From positions 882,661 to 946,660 of the forward strand of contig NZ_OY761810.1 in NCBI RefSeq assembly GCF_963664915.1: a DNA stretch of 64,000 nt. The letters run 5' to 3'. The DNA comes from an uncultured Caproiciproducens sp. GTDB lineage: Bacteria > Bacillota > Clostridia > Oscillospirales > Acutalibacteraceae. Shown one piece after another: positions 16,219-26,002 of this stretch (position 1 is its first letter; the number at the start of each line of letters is the position of its first letter). The notes beneath the pieces are model-generated. The model was given only the letters and a program-made list of their open reading frames with translations, did not search any database and was not told the DNA's origin. A program made the position numbers and the translations under genes.

Positions 16219-17400
16219 TCAATACAGCACGACGGTGCCGCCCTGAACGGCGCAGCTGCATTCATAGCTTTTTTGCACGCCCGTCTGCGCGTCAAAGACC
16301 GAGTTGAATTCAAAGGAATCTTTGTCGTCCGCAAGGATATAACGGGCAAGGACGAACCTGTCGTCCACACATGCGAAAAAGTCCCCCAGCTCCTTGCTGT
16401 ACTGCGTGTGAATCTCGGAGTTCAAAACGCCGTCCACTCTGTAATCATCGTCGTCTTCCGTAATCCGGTAGACCCGCGCGCCGTTCACGTCAATACTGAA
16501 CATGGCCGGTTTGTCGCCTTCTTTTAAATTCAGCTCCGCCGCAATCGATTTTTTACCGGTAAGCTTGTCATAAGCGCAAAGCCGCTGGTCGTCGGTTGGA
16601 AAATACTTGATCCGAAAATACAAGTTGCTGCCGTCCATCCCGGCAAAGCGCACCAGCCCGCACGTACCTGCGCTCAGTATCAGCTCCAGCGGGATTCGTT
16701 CTTCTCCGGCCTTGACGGAAACAATAAGATCAAAAAGCGGGCAGATCCAGACATTGTCGTTGATATTATCGCCCAGCCAGCGTCTGTTTTTATAGCAGTT
16801 TTCCTTTTCCGGCTCGTCGCCGTGCGGCTGAAGCACCAAAAGCTGTTTCTGTCCGTCCATATCGTATGGGATCAGGCCGCCGCTGTCCGCCGTGCAGATG
16901 CGCGGGTCACGGACATAATAATACGCTTCATCGTCAACGTCATATAGATACGCTGCTTTTTCAAAACCGGTCAGCTTTTTATAATCACTGAACAGCTTCC
17001 GATGCTTTTCGTTTTCAACGGTATAAATCATTACATGGCTTTCATCCAGCGCGGTACAATCCGCAAATCCGCCGATAAAGTTCACCGTCGCCATGTTTTT
17101 CTCCGCACCGGTGCGCTTGTCGATCCGCAAAATCCACGCTTCGCTTTCCCCGCTTTCCATCACGATGATAATGTCCTCCGGAAAACTGAAAAAATGCTGT
17201 ACAAAAGCCGGATTACTCAGAAAATAATTCGAGATGATCCGTTCACGGCGTGTAACGCGGTTATATTCTAAAATAAAGAGGTTATTGTGCCCTTCCTCTT
17301 TTTTTTCTTCTGCATAGTAAATAAAATGATCGCTAATTTCAATTAACACATCATTGCAGCTTGCAAAGACATTGCGCAGATCCACAACTTTCAATCCCAA
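16219..17400 (-). CDS. Hypothetical cytosolic protein, beta-propeller-like
   Basis: A 393-residue soluble protein without signal peptide or membrane helix. It contains repeated short blocks of hydrophobic beta strands separated by acidic turns (for example HFIYYAEEKKE, EAYYYVRDPRI, SNLYFRIKYFPTDDQRLCAYD, GARVYRITEDDDDYRV). They suggest a blade-type repeat, perhaps six or seven. It is rich in D, Y and F. No catalytic motif or named family is recognised. It is transcribed alone; its start follows GGGGGGATT. Confidence 0.65.
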   Translation of the reverse strand: MGLKVVDLRNVFASCNDVLIEISDHFIYYAEEKKEEGHNNLFILEYNRVTRRERIISNYFLSNPAFVQHFFSFPEDIIIVMESGESEAWILRIDKRTGAEKNMATVNFIGGFADCTALDESHVMIYTVENEKHRKLFSDYKKLTGFEKAAYLYDVDDEAYYYVRDPRICTADSGGLIPYDMDGQKQLLVLQPHGDEPEKENCYKNRRWLGDNINDNVWICPLFDLIVSVKAGEERIPLELILSAGTCGLVRFAGMDGSNLYFRIKYFPTDDQRLCAYDKLTGKKSIAAELNLKEGDKPAMFSIDVNGARVYRITEDDDDYRVDGVLNSEIHTQYSKELGDFFACVDDRFVLARYILADDKDSFEFNSVFDAQTGVQKSYECSCAVQGGTVVLY

Positions 17401-17601
17401 TCCCCCCTGTTTCCTCTTATTATAGCATAAAGAGCCAGTCCGTTCATCCCTGTTTTTGACTTTTTAAACGCTTTCATTTTTTGGGATTGATGGTATAATT
17501 AAACTATTATAGCAATTCCTAAATAAACGGGAGTTTTATGCGGACTTTTCCTCTTTATTTGTTGTATTGCTGCAATATAAATTGTGCGGTTGGAGAATGC
17601 T

Positions 17602-17850
17602 ATGCATCAGATAAAATATGGCAGCGTTCTGGAAGTGGATATTCATGGGATGACCGCCGGCGAGGCCAAACGCGGTCTGGAACAGATTTTAAGCCGCGCG
17701 GACAAGGACATTACGGAACTACGGGTGATCCACGGCTACAACAGCGGCCAGGTACTGCGCGACATGGTGCGGCGTCAGCTCAAGCACCCGCGCATATCCG
17801 CAAAACTAATCAGTCTGAATCCTGGTGAAACAAGAATTCTTTTAAAATAA
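17602..17850 (+). CDS. Smr-domain protein
   Basis: An 82-residue stand-alone Smr domain, as in the C-terminus of MutS2. It has the DIHGMTAGEAKRGLEQIL motif near residue 11 and the second motif VIHGYNSGQVLRDMVRRQL. Such domains bind or nick nucleic acids. Here the usual HGxGxG is changed to HGYNSG, so nuclease activity is uncertain. The start at 17602 follows GGAG; a GTG at 17584 is less likely. It is monocistronic and followed by a possible terminator. Confidence 0.85.
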   Translation: MHQIKYGSVLEVDIHGMTAGEAKRGLEQILSRADKDITELRVIHGYNSGQVLRDMVRRQLKHPRISAKLISLNPGETRILLK

Positions 17851-17852
17851 AA

Positions 17853-17924
17853 AGGACTGCTTCAAAAATGCGGATGACCCACAAGACCGTTGGCCGCCGT
17901 GTATTTTGAAACAGTCCTCTTCTT
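17853..17924 (+). terminator. Possible terminator after Smr gene
   Basis: GGACTG-TTCAAAA pairs with TTTTGAA-CAGTCC across a 40-base apical region, followed by CTTCTTATTT. The long loop makes it weaker than the other terminators. Confidence 0.45.
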
Positions 17925-18005
17925 ATTTCCCGGGTAATATTTCCTGTCCGCTTCGGAAATATTTATACACTTCGTATATAACACGTTATTTATACATAAT
18001 TCGAC

Positions 18006-18947
18006 TTATTTTTTGAATTCTTCAATTTGATAGCGCGGCCTTGCTTTTACCTCACTGTAAACCTTGCCGATGTAGCCGCCCACCACGCCAAGGCACAGCA
18101 GCTGAATTCCGCCGAGCAGCCAGATGGAACACACAATTGCCGTCCAACCTTCGACCGCAAGGCCCATAAAATAAGAAATCAGTGCGTAAATCAGACCGAT
18201 AACACTCAGAAACGACAGAACTACTCCTAAGGTTGAGATCATCTTCAGCGGCTTTACGCTGAAGGAGGTAATGCCGTCAAGCGCAAACGAAAGCATTTTT
18301 TTCAGCGGATATTTCGATTCGCCCGCAAAGCGCTCGTTCCTGTCATAATACACATAATCGCTGCGGTAGCCGATCAACGGCACAATCCCGCGCAAAAACA
18401 GGTTGACTTCCTTGTATTCGCCAAGCGCTTCCAGCGCACGGCGGCTCATCAGGCGGTAATCCGCGTGGTTGTACACCACGTCAACGCCAAGCACCTTCAT
18501 AAATTTATAAAATCCCTGCGCTGTGGTGCGTTTAAAAAACGTATCGGTTTCGCGCTTATTGCGCACCCCGTAAACCACATCGCAGCCGTCGATAAACTTG
18601 TCGGCGAACTGGTCGAGCACTTCAATGTCGTCCTGCAAATCCGCATCCAGGCTGATCGCGCAGTCACAGTATTCCTTCGCGGTCATCAGCCCCGCCAATA
18701 GCGCGTTTTGGTGTCCGCGGTTGTGCGCCAGCTTAATGCCGCTGACCAGCTCGTTTTCCTCGCTGTATCTGCTGATCAGCTCCCACGTGCGGTCGCGGCT
18801 GCCGTCATCCACAAGGAGCATCCGGCTTTTCTTGTCTGCCCGCCCGGCTTCCATCATGGAATTCAACTTCACTGTCAGCCGTTTGACCGTTTCAGGCAAC
18901 ACTTCTTCTTCGTTATAACAGGGAATTACCAAGTATACTGTCGGCAT
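18006..18947 (-). CDS. CsbB/GtrB-like family 2 polyprenyl-phosphate glycosyltransferase
   Basis: A 313-residue GT2 enzyme. The GT-A domain begins YLVIPCYNEEEVLPETV, with the metal-binding SLDADLQDD (near residue 90) and the later YNHADYRLMSRRAL. Two C-terminal membrane helices (about 225-250 and 260-290) anchor it. Such enzymes load a sugar onto undecaprenyl phosphate. The start at 18947 has GGAGGT seven bases upstream; a longer frame to 18971 does not. It lies directly downstream of a YfhO gene. In Bacillus the csbB-yfhO pair adds GlcNAc to lipoteichoic acid, which suggests a cell-surface glycosylation role here. Confidence 0.88.
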   Translation of the reverse strand: MPTVYLVIPCYNEEEVLPETVKRLTVKLNSMMEAGRADKKSRMLLVDDGSRDRTWELISRYSEENELVSGIKLAHNRGHQNALLAGLMTAKEYCDCAISLDADLQDDIEVLDQFADKFIDGCDVVYGVRNKRETDTFFKRTTAQGFYKFMKVLGVDVVYNHADYRLMSRRALEALGEYKEVNLFLRGIVPLIGYRSDYVYYDRNERFAGESKYPLKKMLSFALDGITSFSVKPLKMISTLGVVLSFLSVIGLIYALISYFMGLAVEGWTAIVCSIWLLGGIQLLCLGVVGGYIGKVYSEVKARPRYQIEEFKK

Positions 18948-18967
18948 AATTACCTCCGATGATATTA

Positions 18968-21442
18968 TCATTCTTTCGTTTCGGTCGTGCAGGGCACTGT
19001 GGGATCAATTGGTGTCTGACCGTTCTGCCCGCCGCCTTCCGGATTATCTTCGTATTTGATCCGGTACGTTTTCCTTTTGCGCGGATTCTTTTTGTCGTAC
19101 GCTCTTGTCACAAGGTAAAAAATCAAAAACAGTCCCGCGCCGCCAAGGGAAACCATAACTCCGAGCTTCAGGCCCGGCGTAGTATAGTTGAAGCGGATGA
19201 CCGACTCGCCCGCCGGCACCTTCACCGCCATGAACCCGACGTTCACCTTGACGATTTCGGCAGCCTTGCCGTTGACCTGCGCACTCCAGCCGCCCTCCCA
19301 CGGAACACTGAAAAACACAAGGCGTTCCTTGTCGGCCGTGATTTTTGCCGCAAAACCGCCGTTGTCGCGGTCAAATGAGGAGCACGACTCCGACTTGCGT
19401 TTCAGGCAGTCCTCAAAATAAGCGCTCTGTGTGAATTCGCTGGATTGAAAGTCGTCATCGTGGCTGAGAATCCCGGAATATTTTTTAACGTCGTCGGCTT
19501 CCAGCACCAGAGTTTTCAGCAGCAGCAGGTGACGGCTCTCCTTATCGACCTGTTCGTATTCCGCGCGGGTAATATAGGAATCATAGCTGAACCCCATGGG
19601 TATATAATACTCATTCTGATAAATATTAAACCCGTTCTGTGCGGCATAAAAAGTCCAGCCGGGCATTGCGGGGTTGTCCGCACCCTCGTCGCCGGTAAAA
19701 TTCTTGCCGCTCGCCGCCGAATCAAACAGCCAGCGGCAGCTTGTCAGCCCGCGCAGGCCGTAATATTTTACATCCGGGCGGGAACCCACGTCGCGCTGTA
19801 CGCCGATGGACGGGTAAAAGTCCATAATAGAACCCGGTACAATGCTGTGAAACGCCTGAATGGTCGGAATCTGCCAGTACATGGCCTGGTTATCCATGCC
19901 GTCGTAAACATCAATGCGGCAGTTTTTAGTGTCGGGCAGCTTAATATCCGCACCGCCATTTAAGGAATAAGGGATCAGTTCCTTGTGGGCGTCGTCACTC
20001 TGGGTCTTGCCAAGCGCGATAAAATACAGAGAATATAACACAGAGATAATCGCCACCCCGCCCATGCAGCGGCGAATGAACAGCTTTTTGTCTCGGCGGT
20101 ACCATTTGAAAATAATGGTCAGCAAAGTCAGGCTCAAAAGCGCAATCGCAACATAGGTCCAGAAGCGGGTCGGATAGTCCTCTAACCCATAACTCGTTAC
20201 CTTGTTTCCGTCGCTCTGCGTCGTATGCACCATCAGCCCGATGGGAAGCGCGATCCCGAGCGTGATGCCGGTGGTCCACTTGATGGCGCTTTTCCAGTCG
20301 ATGCACTCCTGCTCCAGCGAAATGACCGTCGCAAGGCTCATCATCAGCGTCAGCATATAGAACCAGCGCGCATAATAAGAAGCGTTAAAGAGTTGAAACG
20401 CGGAATTCAGAATCGGAACAAACGCCATCAGGAATAAAATTCCAAGCAGTTTTTTCAGCCAGTGCTTTTGGCGCATACGCATAAAGCCGATGACGCCGGT
20501 CATACTGAACAGCGGCAGCCAAGCGCCGAGCGAAGCCCATTTCGCTTCGGATTTGGGGGTGAAGTTCGGTCGCGCCGGAATATCCGGCGGGAAGAAGAAG
20601 CATTCCAGAATATGCACATATCGCTGGTTCCAGTCATAGAGCAGCGCATTCCAGCCCTCCGGCGGATTGTCAACGCGCGGGTTCTGTATCACCGCCAGAA
20701 CCGTGGGAACAAGAAGAATACCGGCACACAGAACGCCGATGACCGCCTCGCAGAAAAGGAGCAGAAAATCGCGCAGTGAAATTTTCCAGTTTCCGCTCAG
20801 CAGGCGAGTAAACCCATATATCAGCGTAAAAACAACTTGTCCCGCAAAGAAATAATAATTCACAAAGCAGCAGACGAACACGGTCAGCGCAAAAATGCCC
20901 CTGCGCCTTTTGTACATGTATTCGTCCAGCGCCCAAAGCATGAGCGGAAAAAAGACAATTGCTTCATGAAAATGATTGAAGAATATATTGTATACCGAAA
21001 ATCCTGAAAACGCGTACAGCATCCCGCCGATCACCGCGTAATCCGGATTTTTAACGTATCTTTTCAAGTAAAGAAATCCTGTCAGCGAGGCGCAGCCGAA
21101 TTTCAGAATCAGCAGCGGGCCCATCAAATGCGGCACCACCCAGCTCGGAAAAGGAATGGTCAGCCAAAAAAAAGGGCTGCCCAGCAGATAAAAAGAATAG
21201 GAGCCGATAAAGTTGGCCCCAAGGTCGGTTGTCCAGCTCCAGCCTATGTTTCCGCTGCGCACCGCGTCGTGGCACATTTGGTAAAACGGCACCTGCTGCA
21301 CATTGAAGTCACCATAGAACAAAAAATAACCGTTATCAAAGATAATAAACGGTATGAAAAAGAGAAATGATATTGCCATGCCGTAAAATAAGGCTTTCAA
21401 ATAATAATTTTGTTTCCCTCCGCGAGTCAGCATGTTCGTCAA
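18968..21442 (-). CDS. yfhO: YfhO-family membrane protein (GT-C-like)
   Basis: An 824-residue polytopic membrane protein with about 13 helices, an N-terminal luminal motif FYGDFNVQQVPFYQM resembling GT-C transferases, a large extracytoplasmic domain (about residues 480-740) and a basic C-terminal tail. YfhO proteins work with CsbB-like enzymes to transfer lipid-linked sugars to surface polymers. The gene overlaps the region just before the CsbB-like gene (stop 18968, next start 18947), so the two are one operon. The start is TTG at 21442 or, equally possible, ATG at 21433. Confidence 0.88.
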   Translation of the reverse strand: MTNMLTRGGKQNYYLKALFYGMAISFLFFIPFIIFDNGYFLFYGDFNVQQVPFYQMCHDAVRSGNIGWSWTTDLGANFIGSYSFYLLGSPFFWLTIPFPSWVVPHLMGPLLILKFGCASLTGFLYLKRYVKNPDYAVIGGMLYAFSGFSVYNIFFNHFHEAIVFFPLMLWALDEYMYKRRRGIFALTVFVCCFVNYYFFAGQVVFTLIYGFTRLLSGNWKISLRDFLLLFCEAVIGVLCAGILLVPTVLAVIQNPRVDNPPEGWNALLYDWNQRYVHILECFFFPPDIPARPNFTPKSEAKWASLGAWLPLFSMTGVIGFMRMRQKHWLKKLLGILFLMAFVPILNSAFQLFNASYYARWFYMLTLMMSLATVISLEQECIDWKSAIKWTTGITLGIALPIGLMVHTTQSDGNKVTSYGLEDYPTRFWTYVAIALLSLTLLTIIFKWYRRDKKLFIRRCMGGVAIISVLYSLYFIALGKTQSDDAHKELIPYSLNGGADIKLPDTKNCRIDVYDGMDNQAMYWQIPTIQAFHSIVPGSIMDFYPSIGVQRDVGSRPDVKYYGLRGLTSCRWLFDSAASGKNFTGDEGADNPAMPGWTFYAAQNGFNIYQNEYYIPMGFSYDSYITRAEYEQVDKESRHLLLLKTLVLEADDVKKYSGILSHDDDFQSSEFTQSAYFEDCLKRKSESCSSFDRDNGGFAAKITADKERLVFFSVPWEGGWSAQVNGKAAEIVKVNVGFMAVKVPAGESVIRFNYTTPGLKLGVMVSLGGAGLFLIFYLVTRAYDKKNPRKRKTYRIKYEDNPEGGGQNGQTPIDPTVPCTTETKE

Positions 21443-21604
21443 ACCGTCGCCCCCATATCCTATTTAGCATATTATATCACACGGTTTTGTCTGATCAAAG
21501 CGAATTTAAAAATTACAGCACTGTTTCTTGCAATATTTACCATTTATTATTATATTAGTAACAAAATGATTTGTCATTTGCAAGAAATAAAGGGGGAAAA
21601 TAGG

Positions 21605-22186
21605 ATGTTCCATTTTTATGCAATGCTGTCGCGCATGAAATATATCAACCGTTGGGGATTGATGCGAAACACGCGCAGCGAGACCCTGAGCGAGCACAGC
21701 TTTGATACCGCCGTCATTGCCCACGCGCTGGCCGTGCTGCGCAACACCCGTTTCGGCGGAAAGGTCAGCCCCGAGCGCGCCGCTCTTCTCGCGCTGTACC
21801 ACGATGCAACCGAAATCATTACCGGCGACCTGCCCACGCCGGTCAAATATTACAACCCTAAAATCCGCTCCGCGTACCGCGAAGTCGAAACCGTGGCGCA
21901 GAACAAACTTTTAAGCCTTTTGCCCGCCGATTTAAAACCGAGCTATGAATCCGTTTTCACCGCCGGCGCCGAAGGCGACAGCGAACTGCTGCCCTTAGTG
22001 AAGGCTGCGGACAAGCTTTCCGCCGTAATCAAGTGCATGGAAGAACAAGGAATGGGCAATTCCGAGTTTTCAAAGGCCGAAGCCGCCCTGCGTCAGGCAG
22101 TCGTAGCCATGCACTTGCCGGAGGCCGACTGTTTTGTGAAGGAATTCCTTCCGTCCTACGCTCTGACCCTTGATGAACAGGACTGA
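21605..22186 (+). CDS. yfbR: 5'-deoxynucleotidase YfbR (HD family)
   Basis: A 193-residue HD-domain phosphohydrolase, similar in length to E. coli YfbR (199), which dephosphorylates deoxynucleoside monophosphates. Metal ligands are visible: EHSFDTAVIAHAL (His), ALYHDATEIITGD (HD) and the late KAADKLSAVIKC (Asp). The signature NRWGLMRNTRSETLSEHS also fits. The start at 21605 follows GGGGGAAAATAGG; a longer frame from 21410 has no ribosome site and poor composition. It stands alone between divergent yfhO and the LCP gene. Confidence 0.92.
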   Translation: MFHFYAMLSRMKYINRWGLMRNTRSETLSEHSFDTAVIAHALAVLRNTRFGGKVSPERAALLALYHDATEIITGDLPTPVKYYNPKIRSAYREVETVAQNKLLSLLPADLKPSYESVFTAGAEGDSELLPLVKAADKLSAVIKCMEEQGMGNSEFSKAEAALRQAVVAMHLPEADCFVKEFLPSYALTLDEQD

Positions 22187-22298
22187 ACTTCCATATTCTG
22201 TTCACAAAATAATTCTATATTAGATTCATTTGATTCGTTTCAAAGGGTATAATAATACGGTTATTATTACAAAAAATTGTCGATTGAGGACTGATGTT

Positions 22299-23357
22299 GT
22301 GAGTAAAACAAAGAAAAGCCAAAATAAAGGTAAACTTAAAAAAGGATTAATCCGAAATTTTGCAATATTATTTTTGAGCGTTATTCTTCTTGTTTCCGGT
22401 GTCGGCTGTGTTTATGCCGACCAGATGCTGGGAAGAATCAACTTTGTTCCGCTGGATGATTCCGCCTCCAAGGTTGCGACCGCTCCGATTTTTCAGGAAG
22501 GCACCGCCAGCGGCGAAACCAGCGCCGAAGCGGGCGTTCTGGGCGGGCTGTACCATGACGACGCCATCACCAACATTCTCGTGATGGGCGTGGATGATTA
22601 CCAGCCGAACGACCCCGGCCGCAGCGACAGTATGATGCTCGTTTCGGTTGACTCCCGCCACAAAAAACTGAAGCTGACCTCTTTTATGCGCGACATGTAC
22701 GTTGCCATTCCGGGTCACGGCAGCCAGCGCCTGAATGTCGCTTATTCAACGGGCGGGCCGCAGCTGTCCGTTTCCACCATTGAAGCAAATTTCGGCACCG
22801 ACATCGACCGGTTTGTATTGATCGATTACGCGTCGTTTTCTAAAATCGTGGACAAACTGGGCGGCGTGAACATGACGATTACGTCGGCGGAGGCAAAACT
22901 GGTCAATCAATACTCCGGCGATAAAAGACGCAACCTGACCGCCGGCACCTTTTTGCTCAGCGGCAAACAGGCCCTGTACTATTCGCGCATCCGCGCCATC
23001 GGCGACGACTTTGAGCGCACCGAGCGTCAGCGCAAGGTTTTTTCAAGTATCATCGCAAAATTCAAGACGGCAAATATCGGCACCATCAATCAGGCGCTGT
23101 ATGATATTCTTCCCCTTGTGACGACCAATATGACAAAAAATGAAGTGCTGAATATGGCCGCGAACGCACTCACCTATCTGAATTACCCCGTCAGCCAGAA
23201 CCGTATCCCGGCAAACAACGAATATATGTCCGAAAGGGTTACCATCGCCGGAACCATTGCGGATGTGCTTGTTCCCGATTTGGATAAAGCAACTAAAAAT
23301 ATAGCAGATTTTATTTTTGAAGGCAATCTGCCAAGCAAAACGTATCAGGGGAAATAA
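22299..23357 (+). CDS. LytR-CpsA-Psr family protein
   Basis: A 352-residue membrane-anchored LCP enzyme, which attaches undecaprenyl-linked glycopolymers to peptidoglycan. A basic N-terminus and one helix (about residues 20-45) precede the extracellular LCP domain with ILVMGVDDYQPNDPGRSDSM, conserved Asp/Arg residues (SFMRDMYVAIPG) and the Arg-rich RIRAIGDDFERTERQRKV motif. The GTG at 22299 is chosen because GAGGA is correctly spaced and the upstream residues are not hydrophobic or conserved. The csbB/yfhO pair nearby also concerns cell-wall polymers. Confidence 0.9.
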   Translation: MSKTKKSQNKGKLKKGLIRNFAILFLSVILLVSGVGCVYADQMLGRINFVPLDDSASKVATAPIFQEGTASGETSAEAGVLGGLYHDDAITNILVMGVDDYQPNDPGRSDSMMLVSVDSRHKKLKLTSFMRDMYVAIPGHGSQRLNVAYSTGGPQLSVSTIEANFGTDIDRFVLIDYASFSKIVDKLGGVNMTITSAEAKLVNQYSGDKRRNLTAGTFLLSGKQALYYSRIRAIGDDFERTERQRKVFSSIIAKFKTANIGTINQALYDILPLVTTNMTKNEVLNMAANALTYLNYPVSQNRIPANNEYMSERVTIAGTIADVLVPDLDKATKNIADFIFEGNLPSKTYQGK

Positions 23358-23376
23358 TCACAGGCCAACCGCCTGA

Positions 23377-23404
23377 CCGCACGGCTGCTGCCGTGCGGTT
23401 TTTT
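23377..23404 (+). terminator. LCP gene terminator
   Basis: CCGCACGGC-TGCT-GCCGTGCGG followed by six T, 20 bases past the stop. Confidence 0.92.
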
Positions 23405-23423
23405 GTTAAAGGAGAAATCGGAA

Positions 23424-24707
23424 ATGTCCACTCCGCTTTACACCGCGTTACTAAATCACAAAGAATTAAACCGCGCCTCGTTTCACACGCCGGGTCATAA
23501 AAACAGTCCCCTCGCCCTGCCGCAGGATCTGCTTTCACTGGACTTCACCGAACTGCCGGACACCGACAGCCTGTTTGAAGCGGCCGGCCCGATTTTAGAA
23601 GCGGAACGCCTCGCGGCAAAGCTGTTCCATGCGGAGCGCACCTGCATTTCGGCGGGCGGATGCACCCTGTGTATCCAGGCCATGCTCCGGCTTGCCGCGC
23701 CGAACGGCGGAAAAATCGTCTGCTCCCGCGTACTGCACCGCAGCGCGGTCAACGCTATGGCTCTGCTCGACCTTCAGCCGGTGTGGACCATGCCGGATCA
23801 GATTATTTCGGCGGTTGAAAAAAATCCGGACGCAAAGGCGGTTTATGTAACCAGCCCGAACTATTATGGGGAACTGCTGGATATTCCCGCAATTGCGCAG
23901 GCTTGCAAAAAAGCGGATGTTCCGCTCCTTGTGGACAACGCCCACGGCACGCATCTGATGTTTACCGAACCAAAGCTGCACCCGCTCGCCCTTGGCGCGA
24001 GCATGACCGCCTGTTCCGCGCACAAAACGCTGAACGTACTGACCGGCGGCGCGTGGCTCAACATTGCGGACATCCGCTTTGCGGCGGGCGCGAAAGACGC
24101 CATGGCGCTTTTCGGCTCCACCAGCCCCAACTACGCGGTAATGGCCTCGCTCGATCTGGCACGCGCTTGGCTGGAAGCGCATAAGAATGAGTATATTGCC
24201 CTTCAGCAGCGTGTCCGGCAGATAAAAGATACCGCTCTTGAACACGGCATTGCCATTCCGGAAGGTCTGACGGACCCGACGCGCATCACCCTAAACATCG
24301 CCTCCATCGGCCTGAGCGGCACCGCTGCCGCCGAAATCTTCCGGGGCGCGGGCGTGGAACCGGAATACGCCGACGGTGCGCATGTGGTTTTGATCGCGAC
24401 CCCGTTCAACACGGAAAGTGATTTTGCGCGTTTGGAGGACGCTATCGAGCTGCTTCCGACAAGGGCACCGCTGCCCGTTCACGCGGAAATTCCTCCGCTT
24501 CCACCCGTGAAAGCCAGTCTGCGTGCTGCTGTTTTCGCCGCTTCGGAAACGGTCCCGCTCGAAAGCGCGCTGGGAAGAATCGCCGCGGAAGCTGCCTGTC
24601 CCTGCCCGCCGGGCGTTCCGGTTGTAATGCCCGGCGAGGAGATTACAAAAGAGGTACTCCAGTTTTTACAGGGGTATGGCTTTTTTTCAATAAAAGTGCT
24701 AAAATAA
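23424..24707 (+). CDS. Orn/Lys/Arg decarboxylase-like PLP protein (YaaO type)
   Basis: A 427-residue fold-type I PLP enzyme. It has SFHTPGHKNSPL, an aspartate of the cofactor pocket in LLVDNAHGTH (near residue 175), and the PLP lysine in TACSAHKTLNVLTGGAW. It lacks the long C-terminal region of biosynthetic arginine decarboxylases and matches the shorter YaaO-like group, whose substrate is not settled. The start at 23424 follows AAAGGAG. In Bacillus yaaO begins the tmk-yaaQ-holB cluster. Here it again precedes darA and holB, but thymidylate kinase is absent. Confidence 0.85.
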   Translation: MSTPLYTALLNHKELNRASFHTPGHKNSPLALPQDLLSLDFTELPDTDSLFEAAGPILEAERLAAKLFHAERTCISAGGCTLCIQAMLRLAAPNGGKIVCSRVLHRSAVNAMALLDLQPVWTMPDQIISAVEKNPDAKAVYVTSPNYYGELLDIPAIAQACKKADVPLLVDNAHGTHLMFTEPKLHPLALGASMTACSAHKTLNVLTGGAWLNIADIRFAAGAKDAMALFGSTSPNYAVMASLDLARAWLEAHKNEYIALQQRVRQIKDTALEHGIAIPEGLTDPTRITLNIASIGLSGTAAAEIFRGAGVEPEYADGAHVVLIATPFNTESDFARLEDAIELLPTRAPLPVHAEIPPLPPVKASLRAAVFAASETVPLESALGRIAAEAACPCPPGVPVVMPGEEITKEVLQFLQGYGFFSIKVLK

Positions 24708-24782
24708 AATAGAATAATAATTTCGCAGATAGATTGAATTTTTTGTTCTTTCCGTTAAATGATAAAAGTGGAGGGATTCATT

Positions 24783-25106
24783 ATGAAACTGGTACTTGCG
24801 ATTGTAAGCAACGACGACAGCGGCATGGTTTCCGCCGCGCTGACCAAAGACGGCTTTTCCGTTACAAAGCTTGCAACGACCGGCGGTTTTTTAATGGCGG
24901 GCAATACCACCTTCATCGTCGGCACAGAAGATGACAAGATCGATCAGGTCATCTCCACCATCGCAAAGCAGAGCAGCCGCCGCACCCAGCTTGTTCCAAG
25001 CACAACAACCATGGACGTCGGCATGTATTCCTCGTTCCCCGTTGAGGTCACCGTGGGCGGCTCAACCATCTTTGTTTTGAATGTGGATCGATTCGAGAAG
25101 GTATGA
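24783..25106 (+). CDS. darA: Cyclic-di-AMP receptor DarA (YaaQ/PstA)
   Basis: A 107-residue PII-like protein that binds cyclic di-AMP. It shows MKLVLAIVSNDDSGMVSAAL, the phosphate-binding loop region TTGGFLMAGNTTFIVG and the C-terminal VEVTVGGSTIFVLNV. It is full length for the family. The start at 24783 follows GGAGGG; the longer frame adds non-conserved residues. Its stop overlaps the holB start (ATGA at 25103-25106), so the two are coupled. Confidence 0.93.
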   Translation: MKLVLAIVSNDDSGMVSAALTKDGFSVTKLATTGGFLMAGNTTFIVGTEDDKIDQVISTIAKQSSRRTQLVPSTTTMDVGMYSSFPVEVTVGGSTIFVLNVDRFEKV

Positions 25107-25972
25107 GCAGCCTTCGTTTAATCGGATTTTCCGGCAATGAGGAAATTAAAAAACAGCTGGAACTCTCGTTTGACGAGGGCCGGCTTGCACATGCTATTAT
25201 TTTAGAAGGTTCTTCCGAAAGGAACGAACTTGCGGCGACTCTGGCCAAAGCGGCCGTATGCAGCGACCCGGGCGTTCGCCCATGCGGAAAATGTTCCGGC
25301 TGTGTTAAGGCGCAGGCCGGTTCCCACCCCGACATCTTCACGCTTGACGGCGACGCGAATCCGCGCGCCTTTCCCATTGACACGATTCGCCAAATCCGTT
25401 CGGATGCGTATATCAGGCCGAATGAAGCGGCAACCAAAGTGTATTTATTATACGGCGTACAGAATATGAGCGAAGCTTCGCAGAACGCGCTTTTAAAAGT
25501 GTTTGAAGAGCCGCCCGAAAACGTGCTGTTCCTGTTAACGGCAACGAGCGCGTCCGCGCTTTTATCGACCGTTCGCTCGCGCGCACAGATTTTTTCATTG
25601 GAAGGCGCCCGCGCGGCGGCTGGCGACCCCTTGTATATCGAAAAATTCGCGGCGGCGATTACCGCCGTAAACGAAACGGATCTTCTGTTTTTAGCGGCAG
25701 ATCTCATCAAAGATAAAGAGAAACTGCGCGCCGTTCTGCCCCAGCTTCTGCTGGTTCTGCGCGACGCGGTGGTTTTGCGCTCGGGCGGAACCGCTTGCCT
25801 TTCCGGTCAGAAGGAAACGGCGGCGGCGCTCGGTGCGGGGCTGACCCGCGGCAAGCTTTTGTCGCTGCTGGCCGAAGTTGAAAAGACGCAGCGCGCGCTT
25901 GACCAAAACGCGAACGCGGCGCTGCTTGTAACGGCTTTGTGCGCAAATTTGCGCGCTGCCGCAGGAAGATAA
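25103..25972 (+). CDS. holB: DNA polymerase III delta' subunit
   Basis: A clamp-loader subunit. The N-terminus has a degenerate P-loop (LEGSSERNELAATLAKAAV) that cannot bind ATP normally, as expected of delta'. It is followed by a four-Cys zinc module CSDPGVRPCGKCSGC. SEASQNALLKVFEEPPENV is the SRC-adjacent clamp-loader motif. At 289 residues it is somewhat shorter than the Bacillus protein (329). Translationally coupled to darA and followed by ricT. Confidence 0.92.
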   Translation: MSSLRLIGFSGNEEIKKQLELSFDEGRLAHAIILEGSSERNELAATLAKAAVCSDPGVRPCGKCSGCVKAQAGSHPDIFTLDGDANPRAFPIDTIRQIRSDAYIRPNEAATKVYLLYGVQNMSEASQNALLKVFEEPPENVLFLLTATSASALLSTVRSRAQIFSLEGARAAAGDPLYIEKFAAAITAVNETDLLFLAADLIKDKEKLRAVLPQLLLVLRDAVVLRSGGTACLSGQKETAAALGAGLTRGKLLSLLAEVEKTQRALDQNANAALLVTALCANLRAAAGR

Positions 25973-26002
25973 TTTTGATTCATAACTATATTGGAGGTTC
26001 AC

